64,000 bases of DNA from the NCBI GenBank assembly GCA_963969365.1, contig OZ017747.1, positions 2,914,001 through 2,978,000 of the forward strand. Direction: 5' to 3'. The notes beneath the pieces are model-generated. The model searched no databases and had not been told where the DNA came from. It saw nothing but the letters and a program-made list of their open reading frames with translations. The stretch's first letter is position 1. The number at the start of each line of letters is the position of its first letter. The DNA comes from Asterochloris sp. CNOR1. Lineage: Eukaryota > Chlorophyta > Trebouxiophyceae > Trebouxiales > Trebouxiaceae. Shown here piece after piece: positions 22,301 to 33,200 of this stretch. The position numbers and the translations under genes were made by a program.

Positions 22301-25300
22301 GAGCTGTGCAGGTCTACGCTGGCTCAGCATGGTGTGGCCCCTGCTCAGGCAGCATGCTGGTCATGCCTCTCAAACTGAGCAGCTGCAATTGACTGGGCTG
22401 CAGATCTGCTGGCTTGGAGAGACAGGACTGCTCGTCAGATGGATGAGAGCACAGGCTATGTGCTGTCACGCAGCATCCTGCACAAGCTGGCGTCGGAGAT
22501 GCCGGTGACAGCCAAGCAGCTGCAGGCCAGTGTCACCAAGTAAGCTCCTTGAAAGCCCCTTGCCATCACTGCCTGAGTGGTGTTCCTCTGAGGGGGCAAT
22601 CTGCTCCTCAATGCAGCTGTTGGACACAAGAGCAACACAAGCTGCTGAGCGGTGTGTACGCTGGCGGCCTGGCAGCACATGCTGCAGTGAAGCTCAAGCT
22701 GCTGCCTGCAGGTCTGCGCCTGTGGCATTGAGCTGTGCTGCTGAGCTTCTGGCTCTCATAAGAGCAGCAAAGGAGAAGGCGGCGCAGGCCAGAGCAGTGC
22801 AGGCTCCTGTGCAGCCTCAGGCTGCTGCTGAGCCTCTCTCAGTGGAGTCAGACAAGCCCCGGGGGTTCACACCTCGTGCACTGAAGCCTATTGGCAGCAG
22901 GGCTCAGGGGGCCCTCAGCCTGAAGGCTGCAGGCAGCTCAGCCTCTCCAGCTGTCAGTGCTGCTGCTGGGGCAGGCTCCCTGCTGCAGCAGGCGGCTGCC
23001 GCCAGCAGTGCTGAGGACCCCCCTGCACAAGCACAAGGCATAGCTGACGGGCCACAGAGCAGAGACAGGCCCCTCGTGGGCATCTCTCTGAAGGCCAAAG
23101 GCATGTTAGGCACTGCCAGGGGACCTGCTGGTGCCTCAGCCCAGGCTTTTGCTGGGCCGTCTGCTGCTACTCCTGCAGTGACAGGCCTGGGCCGGCAAGG
23201 ACTGGCACAGCCGTGCCTCGATCCCGCGGGAGGCAGTTCTGAGGCTGCAGCCAGGCTCAGGGCACAGCTTGCCCTCCCTTTTGTGGCTGCACCAGAGCAG
23301 ACACCAGAGGTTGCAGCTTCTGCTCCTGCTGGAGCGCTTCAGGGACAGCCGAGTAAGGCGTTGTCTGTGTTACAGGTTTCTTTTGACCTTGTAGTGCCTT
23401 CTGGCACGCTGAACCTTTTCAAGGCCAGTTAGGGCAGCACATTGCCCTGTGTCACATCAACCTCGTCCTGTCCAACACGCACATGAGCTCTTGAACTTGT
23501 ACCTCTGCTGACTGTGAGGTGGCACTGCAGAGGGTTCGCAGGATCAGAGGCCCATGCCTGTCTCGGCGGCATCTGTTCGTGCTGCGGTGGACAGCATAAG
23601 AGCAGATGGCACGCAGACTCCCCCTGCTGCACAGCCTGCAGGTGAGGTGAAGCAAACCGCATGCGTTTCCATCCACTTGCAAGCAGATGCAGATTGAAGG
23701 TGGGCTTGCAAGGTAGACATAACAGGGGTGTCATGAACACTGTCTCCGCTTTCATGCAACTCACTTGAAGGCCCTGCGTTCCCAAGCATGATCATGATAT
23801 TGCAGCCCTGCACATCAAAGGGTCGTCTGCTGCACGTGACAGGGGCACGCAGAGTCTGCTGGCATTGGGTTCCTGAGCGTGTGCTGCCAAACAATTTGCG
23901 CTGCCTGGCTCAGCAAGCACAATGCATGCGTCTACCTGATTCCTGGCTCCAGTCTAGGCCCTTTGTACACAAACATCGGCCCACAAGGTGCTTGCACTGC
24001 AGGTGATGGGGAGGGTGAGCCAGCAGACTTCCTGCCCCTGCCCCTCTCCGAGGTGCACCCCCGGCCTGCCCGCAAGAAGGCCCTGCCTTGCAAGCGTGGG
24101 CGCAGCGGTGACGACGGGGCGGCAGGCACTCAGCCGGGGGCCAAGGCTGGCAGGCGCAGCATGCACAAGTCGGAGCGCTGGGACCACGACATGGCGGACT
24201 GGGGGGACCGCGGGGGCGGTGAGGCTGCGCAGCAGGACAGTCTGAGGAGTGTGGGCGCTGCCCTCAGGGATGCTGGGCTGGGCAGCGACAGCTCGGGGCA
24301 AGAGGAGGGTGCACCGCCAGGGAGAGGCCAGCCTGCAAAGCAGGGTGCCAGCGGCGGCAGTGCCTCTGACACCCAGCAGCGGGGTGCAGGCGGGGAGGCT
24401 GAGCGGGAGCCTCAGAGTGCGCCTGGGGGCAACAGGTTCCAGGCACTGCGCCGTCCAGGAAAGGCCAGACGGAAGACGCCTGCGGATAGCGGCGGACTTG
24501 CTGGCCCCGTGAGTTCCCTCATATGACTGCAGCCATGCATGGTGCATGCCACCATGCGTCAGCCTGTATGCACAGTGACCCCTGCTGCGCATGCAGCCAT
24601 TGTTGCATGCCAGCAGCTGCTTGCTACAGCTGTTCAAAGGCCCTGGAGTCAGCTGGACACCAAAGCATGCCACCAGCTGCCTGCTACTGCGTGTGGTATG
24701 ACAGGCGTTCGTGCCTTGGCTGCAGGAGCAGCAGGATGCGCCGTGCCCAGGCCTGCAGCCCTTTGACTATGCGGCGGCCAAGGCCGGCGCGCCAGGGCTG
24801 GACATCGGGAGGGGCTCAAGGCAGGCACCTCGCGGGCGGGGACGGGGCAACAGAGGTGTGCAAGGCTGTTGCTCCCTGAGCGCGCTGTTGAGGGCTGGCT
24901 GCCTGTTCCTGCCACAAGCGGACGCGTTTTACCAGGGTCTGTTATGCTGCCTCTGAGGACTACCATATGACCAGAGCATTTGTGCCTGAGCCAGCCCATG
25001 CACACCAGAAGGCGCGCTGGCAGCCATATGTCTGACCTGTTATGCCGGAGCAGGCCGTGCTGCATGGCCCCTGCAGATCTGACTCACAGGTTGCACCTGA
25101 GCAGGCTGTCCATTCATGCCAGATCAACTTCAGTGCTGCGCCTGAGAAGAGTGGCTGTCCAGTGTTTCGAGTGCAGCCCTGCCACAGCATCAGTCTGACA
25201 TGTTACAACGCACACTGCAGGGCGAGGCAAGCGGGAGCCTGTGGCAGCAGCTTTGCCCAAGGGATCCTTTGATCCATACTCGCTGGACAGCAGCGATTGG

Positions 25301-25367
25301 CTGAAGGGCGGCCGACGGAGTGGGACTCAGCCCCGCAGCGGTGCCAGGACCATGACCTTCAAATGAA
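19344..25367 (+). CDS. RRP6: RRP6/EXOSC10-type nuclear exosome 3'-5' exoribonuclease
   Basis: Exons: 19344-19424 (PMC2NT-type [19 protein letters not shown]), 19504-19653, 19853-20026, one near 20206-20356, about 20510-20687, about 20807-20919, 21145-21307, 21560-21675, about 21968-22183, 22402-22538, about 22713-23380, about 24002-24510, about 24724-24856 and about 25219-25367. The DEDD-Y nuclease motifs are complete: [20 protein letters not shown] (Exo I), [18 protein letters not shown] (Exo II) and [10 protein letters not shown] (Exo III). An HRDC domain follows ([16 protein letters not shown]). The Ala/Gln-rich and basic C-terminus carries [10 protein letters not shown] and ends [10 protein letters not shown]-stop, as in EXOSC10 tails. 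It acts as the catalytic nuclear exosome subunit in rRNA, snoRNA and RNA surveillance. The start codon is not resolved. Confidence 0.93.
24605..24690 (+). repeat. intronic direct repeat, 60-bp offset
   Basis: GCATGCCAGCAGCTGCTTGC at 24605 recurs with few changes at 24665, inside an RRP6 intron. Confidence 0.7.
25040..25165 (+). repeat. three decayed intronic tandem units in RRP6
   Basis: A core like GCCTGAGCAGGCTGTCC occurs about three times at roughly 45-55 bp spacing (about 25045, 25096 and 25141) in the last RRP6 intron. Confidence 0.55.
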
Positions 25368-25679
25368 AGCTTTGGAACCCAGAATCTTGACTGCTCTGCT
25401 TTCTGCTGCATCATGCTGCGGCCACCTTGAACAGATACTGACTTGACGGCATGCTTCCTGATCCTGCAGCTAGCTCCAGGGGTGCCACACACGGCGAATT
25501 CTTGAGCCCATGTGCATGGTGAACTGATCATCCAGCGGCCGCTGATCTGATATTTTCATTGAGCGTGCTGCAGAGGGCAGTTGAGTGATGACTTGCCTTG
25601 ACTTTAACACACGCACCGGAAACGGAGAAGGTGCAAACGCGTTCTGCACGGTGTCCCCGTTGCGAGGTTGCTGTACGCT
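25368..25679. other. intergenic, RRP6 to CBM48 gene
   Basis: About 310 bp between tandem genes. I see no exon or element here. It presumably holds the RRP6 3' UTR and the promoter of the next gene. Confidence 0.45.
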
Positions 25680-27554
25680 ATGCAGCAAACCGCCACATCG
25701 ATTCCCCATGTGCCAGGCCACCATCGCAATGCAGCCAAGCACAGCTGCTGCAGCATCCTCAGAGTTGTTTCAAGGCATCGCTGCATGACAATCCCACCTG
25801 CCTGCTCACATAGTGGGACACAGGAGTGGCCCCCAGAGCAGGACGATGCAGGCGCCAGGGGCCCAACACAGCTTTCAGTACGCCCTGATAGCATTGCTGC
25901 TGCGTCTGTTTCATTGTTGCTGCAGCTAGCTGGCGTCATGCTTACTGTGTTGTGCTTGCCTGGCTCTGCTGCCTGTGCCGCCGGCTCTCAGACTGTACCT
26001 GCAATCCCCTCATTGGCACTGCAGCACCGCGCTCAGCGCCACCTGCAGCTGCTGCGAGCTGCCCGCATGCAGCTGCAGCAAGCTCAGGATCAAGCTGGGC
26101 TGGGGCAGCTCAGCCAGGCCCCTGCCCAAGAGGCTGACATCAGCCCCTCACGAGAAAATGGCGCAGCAGTGCAGGTGCAGGCCATCCCAAGCCGGCAAGA
26201 GCTGCAGGGCACGTCCACTCACGTCGCCAGGCAGGTTTACAGTGAGGTGGCCAACTCGCGGAGTCGGCTCAGCAAGCGCCTCAGTGCAGCCAGCAAGGTG
26301 GGCGCTCCTGCCCTGAGGTGCCCCGCATGCACCGTGCGTGCCCTGCGGCCTCCCTGCCCTGCCCACTGGCGCACGGGGTGAGCTGCCTGATGCCCCGGCA
26401 GGGGCCAGGCCAGCGGGGGCCATGCCCACAAGAACATGCCCGACTGCCCTTCTCGCCTGCCCCAGCATGCACAGCACTGCAAGACTGCTTCACACCTCGG
26501 CCAGCAGCATTGATCCAGTGCTGAGCATGTGTCCTGGTGCAGAATGGCCTGTCCTGGCTCAACGCCCCTGGTCCCCACTGGTGCAGCAAATACGCGCCCT
26601 GGAGCGTGCTGCAGACAAGCGTGTTGATGCACTGTCAGCGGCCCATGGCGCCCTGCAGTCCATTCAGTCTGAGTTTGCCAGCCTTGCCCGCCAGGCAGAG
26701 GCGGCTGCAGCTTCTGCTCAATTTAGTGTTGACACGGGCAGCACTGTGGAGCGGATTCAGAAGCTCGCCCAGCGCATGCATCTACTCCAGCAGGTCAGAA
26801 TGCGGCAGGGTATGACTCACTGGGTCTGGTGCCTGTGTTGCCCGTGCAGCCATTGCAGGCACAGGAACTGCTGGAGCAAAACAGTGCTCGTTTGAGTGCC
26901 GGCTTCAGTCCTGTGCGGTGCCCTCCACTTGGCCTCTCTGCTGCTTTGCATGTGTAGCATTATTGCCCGCCTTGCCCTTCTCATCTGTGGCCATGATACT
27001 ATATGCAGCATGCCATGCTACGCGTCTGCCTGCCATGCACTGCTTTGCATGTGTCAAATCGGTGCTCAGCCTTCAAGCTGGTCGAACTGGGCTGCCTGCT
27101 TTGCAGTGCCTGGCAACTCGCACCAAGCAGCTAAGCAGTGTGACGCCCCGGAAGGTGCCAGTCTCTTGGTACGGCATTGGGCAGGAGGTGCGAGTGATGG
27201 GCTCCTTTGATGGCTGGGCCACAGGCGTCTTGCTGTCAGCTGAGGAGCTGCAGGACGATGTGTTCAACTGCTACACGGGCACCCTTCGCTTGACACCAGT
27301 GAGATGATAGATATTCTGCTAACTGCACGCTCAGCATGATGCTGTTCACTAGTGAGTTGACGCATGCCTCTCCTGGCATTTTGCATCAGCAGCAGCATGC
27401 TTGCCGCCAGAGCAGACATGGGTGCCTTAACCTGCTGCTGCAGGGCACCTATGACGTCAAATTCCTGGTCGACGGCCAGTGGCGATTGGCACCTGGCTGG
27501 CCAACAGCAACCACTGCATCTGGTGACACCAACAATGTGCTCACAGTCGAATGA
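25680..27554 (+). CDS. coiled-coil + CBM48 protein, PTST-like (starch targeting)
   Basis: The first exon (ATG 25680 to about 26299) begins MQQTATSIPHVPGHHRNAAK, a Ser/Arg/His-rich leader that could be a plastid transit peptide. It is followed by a helix-forming stretch (LRAARMQLQQAQDQ). Further exons add a long coiled coil (about 26584-26791, RALERAADKRVDALSAA onward) and AQELLEQNSARL (about 26856). The last two exons form a C-terminal carbohydrate-binding module 48: VRVMGSFDGWATGV, then GTYDVKFLVDGQWRLAPGWP and NNVLTVE-stop. This order, coiled coil then terminal CBM48, is that of PROTEIN TARGETING TO STARCH proteins, which bring starch synthases to the plastid glucan. AMPK-beta is less likely because no C-terminal ASC domain follows. 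A plastid location is inferred; the exact start and the small exons are uncertain. Confidence 0.78.
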
Positions 27555-27654
27555 ACTGGTCTGCATGCTGGGAGTAGCTGAGAACCCTGGCCCTTGATGT
27601 GAGCAACCTTGTGTTGAATTCGAAAGAAACACATGCAGCATGTTCACTACGTAA

Positions 27655-29109
27655 CTAGAGCAGCAGAGAAGCCAAGAAGACACAAATTGCTGCCAGGGTC
27701 ACCCCCAGAGCGGTGCTGCCAGGGAATGCAGGTGAAGCTGCTCCAGCAAACAGCTGGCTGGAAGTAACTGCTGGCAGCTCAAGGGGGATGATGTACACCG
27801 ACATGTAAAATCGGCATGCTGGTGCCATGTACACGCCCTTGGTGTAGCTGGAGCGTGCTGCATCGATCACATACAGCGCCAGGGTGCCGTTGTTTCCAGG
27901 GGTGCCAAAGGAGGGGTAGGCAGACAGCGTCGGCGTGAAGTAAAAGCCGTTGATGGTCTGATTGGCAAAGCTGGGGCTGCCAGAGGGCGGCGAGGACACA
28001 TCCTTGGTCAGGTCGGGGATCGGGTCTGACTGGAAGTCCTGCAGGTCAGCAGACTGCGCTGAGGATAATGCTGGCGCCAGCTGGGCAGATCAGACAGGGT
28101 GAGGAGAACAATCGCACACAGCGATGGGCGGCCCACACCTGCACAGAGCAGCCCAGCACCTGCTCAACTTTCTCATTTATGTATGCAGCTGGTGCCCAGC
28201 AGTACTGGTTGTCTCCTCCAAGGTGAGCTGCAATTACTGTGAGCACCAAATGGGCAGACGAGAAGGCTGAGGTGTGGGCAGTCTGCGTGCAATTCTTGGC
28301 TTCACTGTGCGAAGCGCTTGCCTGTGTTGGGCTGCCACCCAGGATGTCCAGGCTGGCCCCGCCGGTGTAGAAGGCAACATGCAGCGTGTCACGCTGGTTC
28401 ACCTCCAGATTAAGGTTGCCTGCAGCACAGGGACGTCAGCAGGGGGACTGGGTTGTGAGAGGCGTAGAGTTAGCTGACCCAGCCTGAGTGACTGCTTGTG
28501 CTGCACTGGGGCTGCAGGGCTGTCTTTTGCAGGAGTAGGGCTCTTATTGGTGTCTTCAAATTTACTGACGGCTGCAAAGGGCTTTGTGGAGCAATGGGGC
28601 AGCTGTAGATGCCAAGGCTGCAGCCTGAGATAGGGCATCTTGTCTGCTTAGAGACACCTGCGCTGGCAGCTGCTATCACTCCTGTGTTGCTGGACCGCAG
28701 GGGAAAGCTCACCACCGGTCGTGCAGTAGATTGGGTTGCCCGCTGCATCACCACAGCTGGCAGCTAGCGTGTCATCGACAGCAACTGCAGTGCAGGTGGA
28801 AGGCACCACCACCTGCATGCAAGTCAACAGCTGTAGTCCACAGAGCACGAAGGAGCAGACAGTATGTGCAGTGTGTTATTACAGAGTTGAGCTGATGGCA
28901 GGCAGCACAAGCTCACCGAAATGGATGCAAAGGTGGTGTCGCCATCCAGCAGTGCCCGCCCATGCCTTGCTGCCTCCAAGGCTGCAGGCATCGCAAGGTC
29001 ATTGGAACCCTGCCTCCTGGCAGGTGGCCTATAGCTTGGGCAGCTCACCTTGACCTCGAACAGCAATGGCCAGTGACAGCAGGCCAGCTAGACGGAGGCC
29101 TGGCAGCAT
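27655..29109 (-). CDS. secreted, probably GPI-anchored protein
   Basis: Starts at ATG 29109 with a clear signal peptide (LPGLRLAGLLSLAIAVRGQ) in exon 1, which ends at a gtgagc donor near 29051. Further exons near 28976-28921 (ALLDGDTTFASIS), 28815-28712 (VPSTCTAVAVDDTLAASCGD, several Cys) and 28420-28190 (NQRDTLHVAFYTGGASLDIL) lead to a last exon at about 28060-27655. That exon holds NQT and NGT glycosylation sequons, and it ends in a Ser/Pro/Ala spacer and a hydrophobic tail (TALGVTLAAICVFLASLLL-stop) with no cytosolic residues, the pattern of a GPI-attachment signal. I do not recognise the ectodomain. It converges on the CBM48 gene with about 100 bp between stops. Confidence 0.68.
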
Positions 29110-30275
29110 GTTTGCAGTGTGCCTATCAGCTGAACGAAACGAAAGCAGCGGTCTGCTCTGGCCCTTGACCTAATGTCGACACCTCGCAACTCAGGCTACC
29201 TCAGCCAAAAGATTACAGGAGAAGCTTCTCTGGATCCCCTTTACAATCAGAGTCTAGATATAAGGCGTCCAGCTTACTCAAGCCACTCACACTTTTGCAT
29301 TTGGATGGAAGCTGCAAAGGAAGAGCGCACCCCTGTGAAAAGCGCTGTACCACAAATAAGAGGGCACACACGACAGCCAGCAGCAGGGAGCCACTCAGCC
29401 GCCCCCTCGCATGCAGAGTTGCAGTACAATATTGCTGTTGCTGCGGTAGGTGTGACTGTGCGCAGGCGGAAACTGTGGCAACTGATAGCAGCGTGCACAC
29501 CTGTGTGCGAGGCAAGGCACAGCACGAACAGAAAGGCACAGCGCACACATCTTCAGGCTTCAGGCAGAGAGAAACAGGCATCATGCAATTGCATGTCAAC
29601 CAGACGCCCTTCTCTGTCAGGACAGCCTGCTGGACAATGGCTGTTGTGACGGTCAGACTCCACAGTGCAGACCTGAACATGCTTCAGCTCTGCAGCAGCA
29701 GGCCGGCCAGTACGCTGCAAACTTTTGCATCTGAACAGCTTCAGTGCTGGCGATGCCATGTCCTGGGAGTTGGTCAGAACTGAACCTGGGTTGGTGCAGT
29801 CCCAGCCATGGCGCTCCCAACCGACGGTACAGAAAGAGGGAATGGCTGCCATCTCATGTTTTGACTTGTGGCTGTGCATATCAACCTTCATCAAGCTGGA
29901 GCTCAAGCACCTTCAGCAGTGTCTGCAGATCGCTGTCCTGCATCAGTTGCAGCATTGTTAGCTTTTACCCTTTTGTTCCACACGAGATTTCTGTTCTCGT
30001 TGAGCTCATCTTAGGACACCTGCGTTATCTCTCAACAGATGTGCCACTCTGGGCACATGCTGGGCTGCAAGGAACCTTTCAATTATGGGCTGCCTCATCG
30101 ACATCTGCATGCATGGCGTTCAGGTGCTGATGTTGGGCAAAGGTGTCTGGCTGCTGCAGCAGGTGGTTCAGCTGCCTCAAGGTCAGCCCCCTCAGGGTCA
30201 AGCTGTTGCACACGTTTTGCACATGCCCTGGCCTCCTCCCGCCTCCTGTCTGCTGCACTCATGAGCTGTCTGCAG
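29110..30275. other. long stretch with no convincing gene
   Basis: About 1.1 kb. It includes the upstream region of the (-) secreted-protein gene and probably the promoter and first small exon(s) of the next (+) gene. The longest frame (29213-29680, minus, 155 codons) has no family signature and no good splice or start context. A TATA-like TTATATCT (minus) lies near 29256, about 150 bp upstream of the secreted-protein start. Confidence 0.4.
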
Positions 30276-33200
30276 GAGTCACTGATCGAGCGGGGGCCTC
30301 CGTTACAGAGTGATATATGTGCAAAGCAAAGAGGTCCTTGACTGTAAGCTCACAAGTTGGTCAAAGGCAAGCTGGTTGACCGGCCCAATTTTGGTGCTCA
30401 TGCCGTCGCCTCGTGCTGGAAGCACAGGCCTGCAAATGGCAGGAATGGCTGGTCTGAGTTGAGACAGGCCTGCATCGTCATGGGGCCTCAGGTGCAGGTT
30501 GTTTTCGGCCAGAGCGATCCTGATAGTGCAGATTGTGACCCTGACGTGCTTCTGGCAGGTTGCGCAGGCCTCTAGCCCAGTGCCTGTGCACCTGCAAGCT
30601 TCCTCAAGTGTCATGAGGGAATGGCCCTGGGCCAATAATCAGAGTGGGCGCTGCTTGTGTGCAGGGCACTGCTGAGGCACCAAAGGGCCTGGCACCAGTA
30701 GCGACACAGCCCTCTTCACGCAGCAGTTTGCTGCCGTCCTGGCTGAGGCGTAGCCAGCGGGAGCTCGAGGCAGTTGTGGCCCCTCTGCCAGGCACAGAAG
30801 GATTGCTGCCGCAGGAGCTGGGACCCCCGGTTACAGAGGGGGGTTCGCCGACATGGTCAGAAGCCTCTGCTGCGTCTTTTGTGTCAGGGGAGGATTTTGC
30901 AGCCATCCCTGTAGAGACAGCCCCCATCGCAGCCTGCACTGGTACGGCTGAGCGCAGCCTGGCTGCCTCACAGGCCAGTGCAGGCTCTGGAGCTGGCTCC
31001 ACAGGACTGCAGACGGTGCCTGCTGCTGGTGCCAGCAAGCAGCGCCTGCCTTCACAGGCGCACCAGCCAGGCATCAGCATGCGCCTGGGAGGCTGGCTCA
31101 GCGCTGCAGGCAAGCACTGTGGTCAGGGATGCACATGAAGACTCGTCTGCTCTGCTGCTGCTTGTCTCACGCTTTCGGCTTGCACTCTGATCCCTCTGCC
31201 TCTCTTGCATCATGACCAACATCTAGCTGAGCTGCTGCATGCCCATGACTGTAGGACAAACCATGTTTTCAGGCATATGGTGCAGCCTCAGGCCAGGCTG
31301 CTGCTCTGCAGGCTTTGCATTCGGCGGGGCAGTCAGGGGCGGGACCCAGGCCTGGAAGCGTCTGGCTGGCAAGGAGCGGTTGCAGGACTTCCAGGAGACC
31401 AAGGATCGCTTGGAGGCTGAGGCTGCAGGTGCCTGGCCACCTCGCACTGTGTAGCTGGATGTCGAGTGTGGGACGGCAGGCAGGGCGCTGCAGATGCTTG
31501 GTCACCCCGCCCTGCTAGCTGGAGCGGTGCAGTGTGGGTTGCAGGTTGAGGGGGCCCTGAGGCTCCAGAAATCTGCACCAGACTGTGCTTGAAGGGCTGC
31601 CACAGATGCTGCAATGGCATTGTCTGGCATGGAGGCCAAGTGGCATTGTGACCAGACAAACGGCCTGTCGTGATCATCCGACAAGCCCTGCTCGCTTGTT
31701 GGAGTGCTTGCCGCTGCACCCTGCATTCATGGTGAGCCCTCAACCCATAGCTAGCTCAAGCCGAGTGCATTGCCTAGGTTGGTATTTCCAGTGCCCAGAG
31801 TCCCAGTGCTGAATGACGCAGCTCCATTCTGAGTGGTTCGCCATGTGTTGCAGAGGTGCGGGGCCCAGCCAGGGTCGCCGCCCTGCAGCGCTGGTGCCTG
31901 GTCCTCCGCGAGCTGAGCCTGGCCCACAATCCTGCTCTACGCATAGCCGTCCTGCAGCAGCCGACCAGTCCCCACTCCAGCTCCAGTGGGTCTGAGGGTA
32001 GCTGGCAGCAGCTCAGCCTGCACCAGGCTGGGGTGGGGCCACCTCCTGTCGCCCCTGGTGCGAACCAGACTCGCGGCCTGGCGGGCGCACAGGCAGCTGC
32101 AGCGCCCCCAGCAGGTGTGCAGCCTGCTGCGGGGTCGTGGTAAAACACCTGTGTCACTCGGCATCCATGCAGCTCCTGCAGCGCGCCTAGGGGCACAATT
32201 ATGCCGCTGAGTCCGTTCTGAATACTAGCTGCACAGAGACAGATGCTCAGGACGAACCACTGCCTGCATGGCTGCTTCCTTTCTGCTGCTGTCCTCATCA
32301 TCCTGGCATCATGCTGCCCAACAGCAACAGTGTTGTCTTCCCAGTGTTGATCCTGCAGGGGCCCCCCCGTGCTCACCTCTGCCCTGAACCAATGCAGGCA
32401 GCCAGGTGCAGGTCAGCCTTATCTCAGGCCTCAGCTCAGCTGCCGAAGAGGCTGCTATCCCTGGCAGTGACGTGCTGTATGTCGACCTCACCACTCACAG
32501 CGCCGACAGGGAACCCATGACGCTGCGGGAGGTCTTCCTGCGCAGCTTTGTCCTCGAAAATATTATTGTGGGTGAGGCTTCCTCGGTGACACAGAGCTCA
32601 CTGGCCTCCTTGGGCTGTGCACGTACAGACTCAGCCATTTGGTGGCTCCTGCCCATCTTCCTGTTCATAGGGACACTCAGTTGTGGAGTTGTGTGTGAGA
32701 GGGAGGCTTGGTGAGCAAGGTCTGCCTGGCTCGTAGTGGCTCACTGGCCTTCTGCTCCCCCTGGCAACGGCTGGCGCACCTGCCCACAGCCCACAGCAAG
32801 GCTGCTGGTGTTGCTTCCTTGTGTACCATCCTTGCGTGACTTGCCATCTCAGACCCCTCGACGGAGGGGTGGGGGAGGGGGAGGCGCGGGTAGACATGCC
32901 TTTGTTAGTCCCTGACAAGCCTTGTTAGTCCCTGACATACGCATGCATGCCATTTTCAAAGATGCAGCCTGAGGTGCATATCTGTTGTGCCGCAGGCTAC
33001 GTGACAGCCCCACTTTCAGGCCCTGAGGAGGCTGCCCTGCTAACAGAGCTGTTTGGCCTGGCCCTGGGGGGCGACACCGCTCTGCATCGCCGTCTGGTGG
33101 AAGCCCTGCTGGGGCTGGCGGCTGCAGAGGCGCAGTGCCGGGGCGTGGGCACAGCTGGCTCTCTGGGGGACAAGGAGTCACGCCTCAGCAACATCGTGGC

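Noticed and set aside
22530-23432. 300-codon plus frame as a separate gene
   Set aside because: It overlaps an RRP6 intron and the long Ala-rich RRP6 exon. The nuclease and HRDC exons before it and the PFDY tail after it place it inside RRP6.
29213-29680. 155-codon minus-strand frame with hydrophobic and Cys-rich stretches
   Set aside because: No family signature and no supporting start or splice context. GC-rich spacer gives such frames often.
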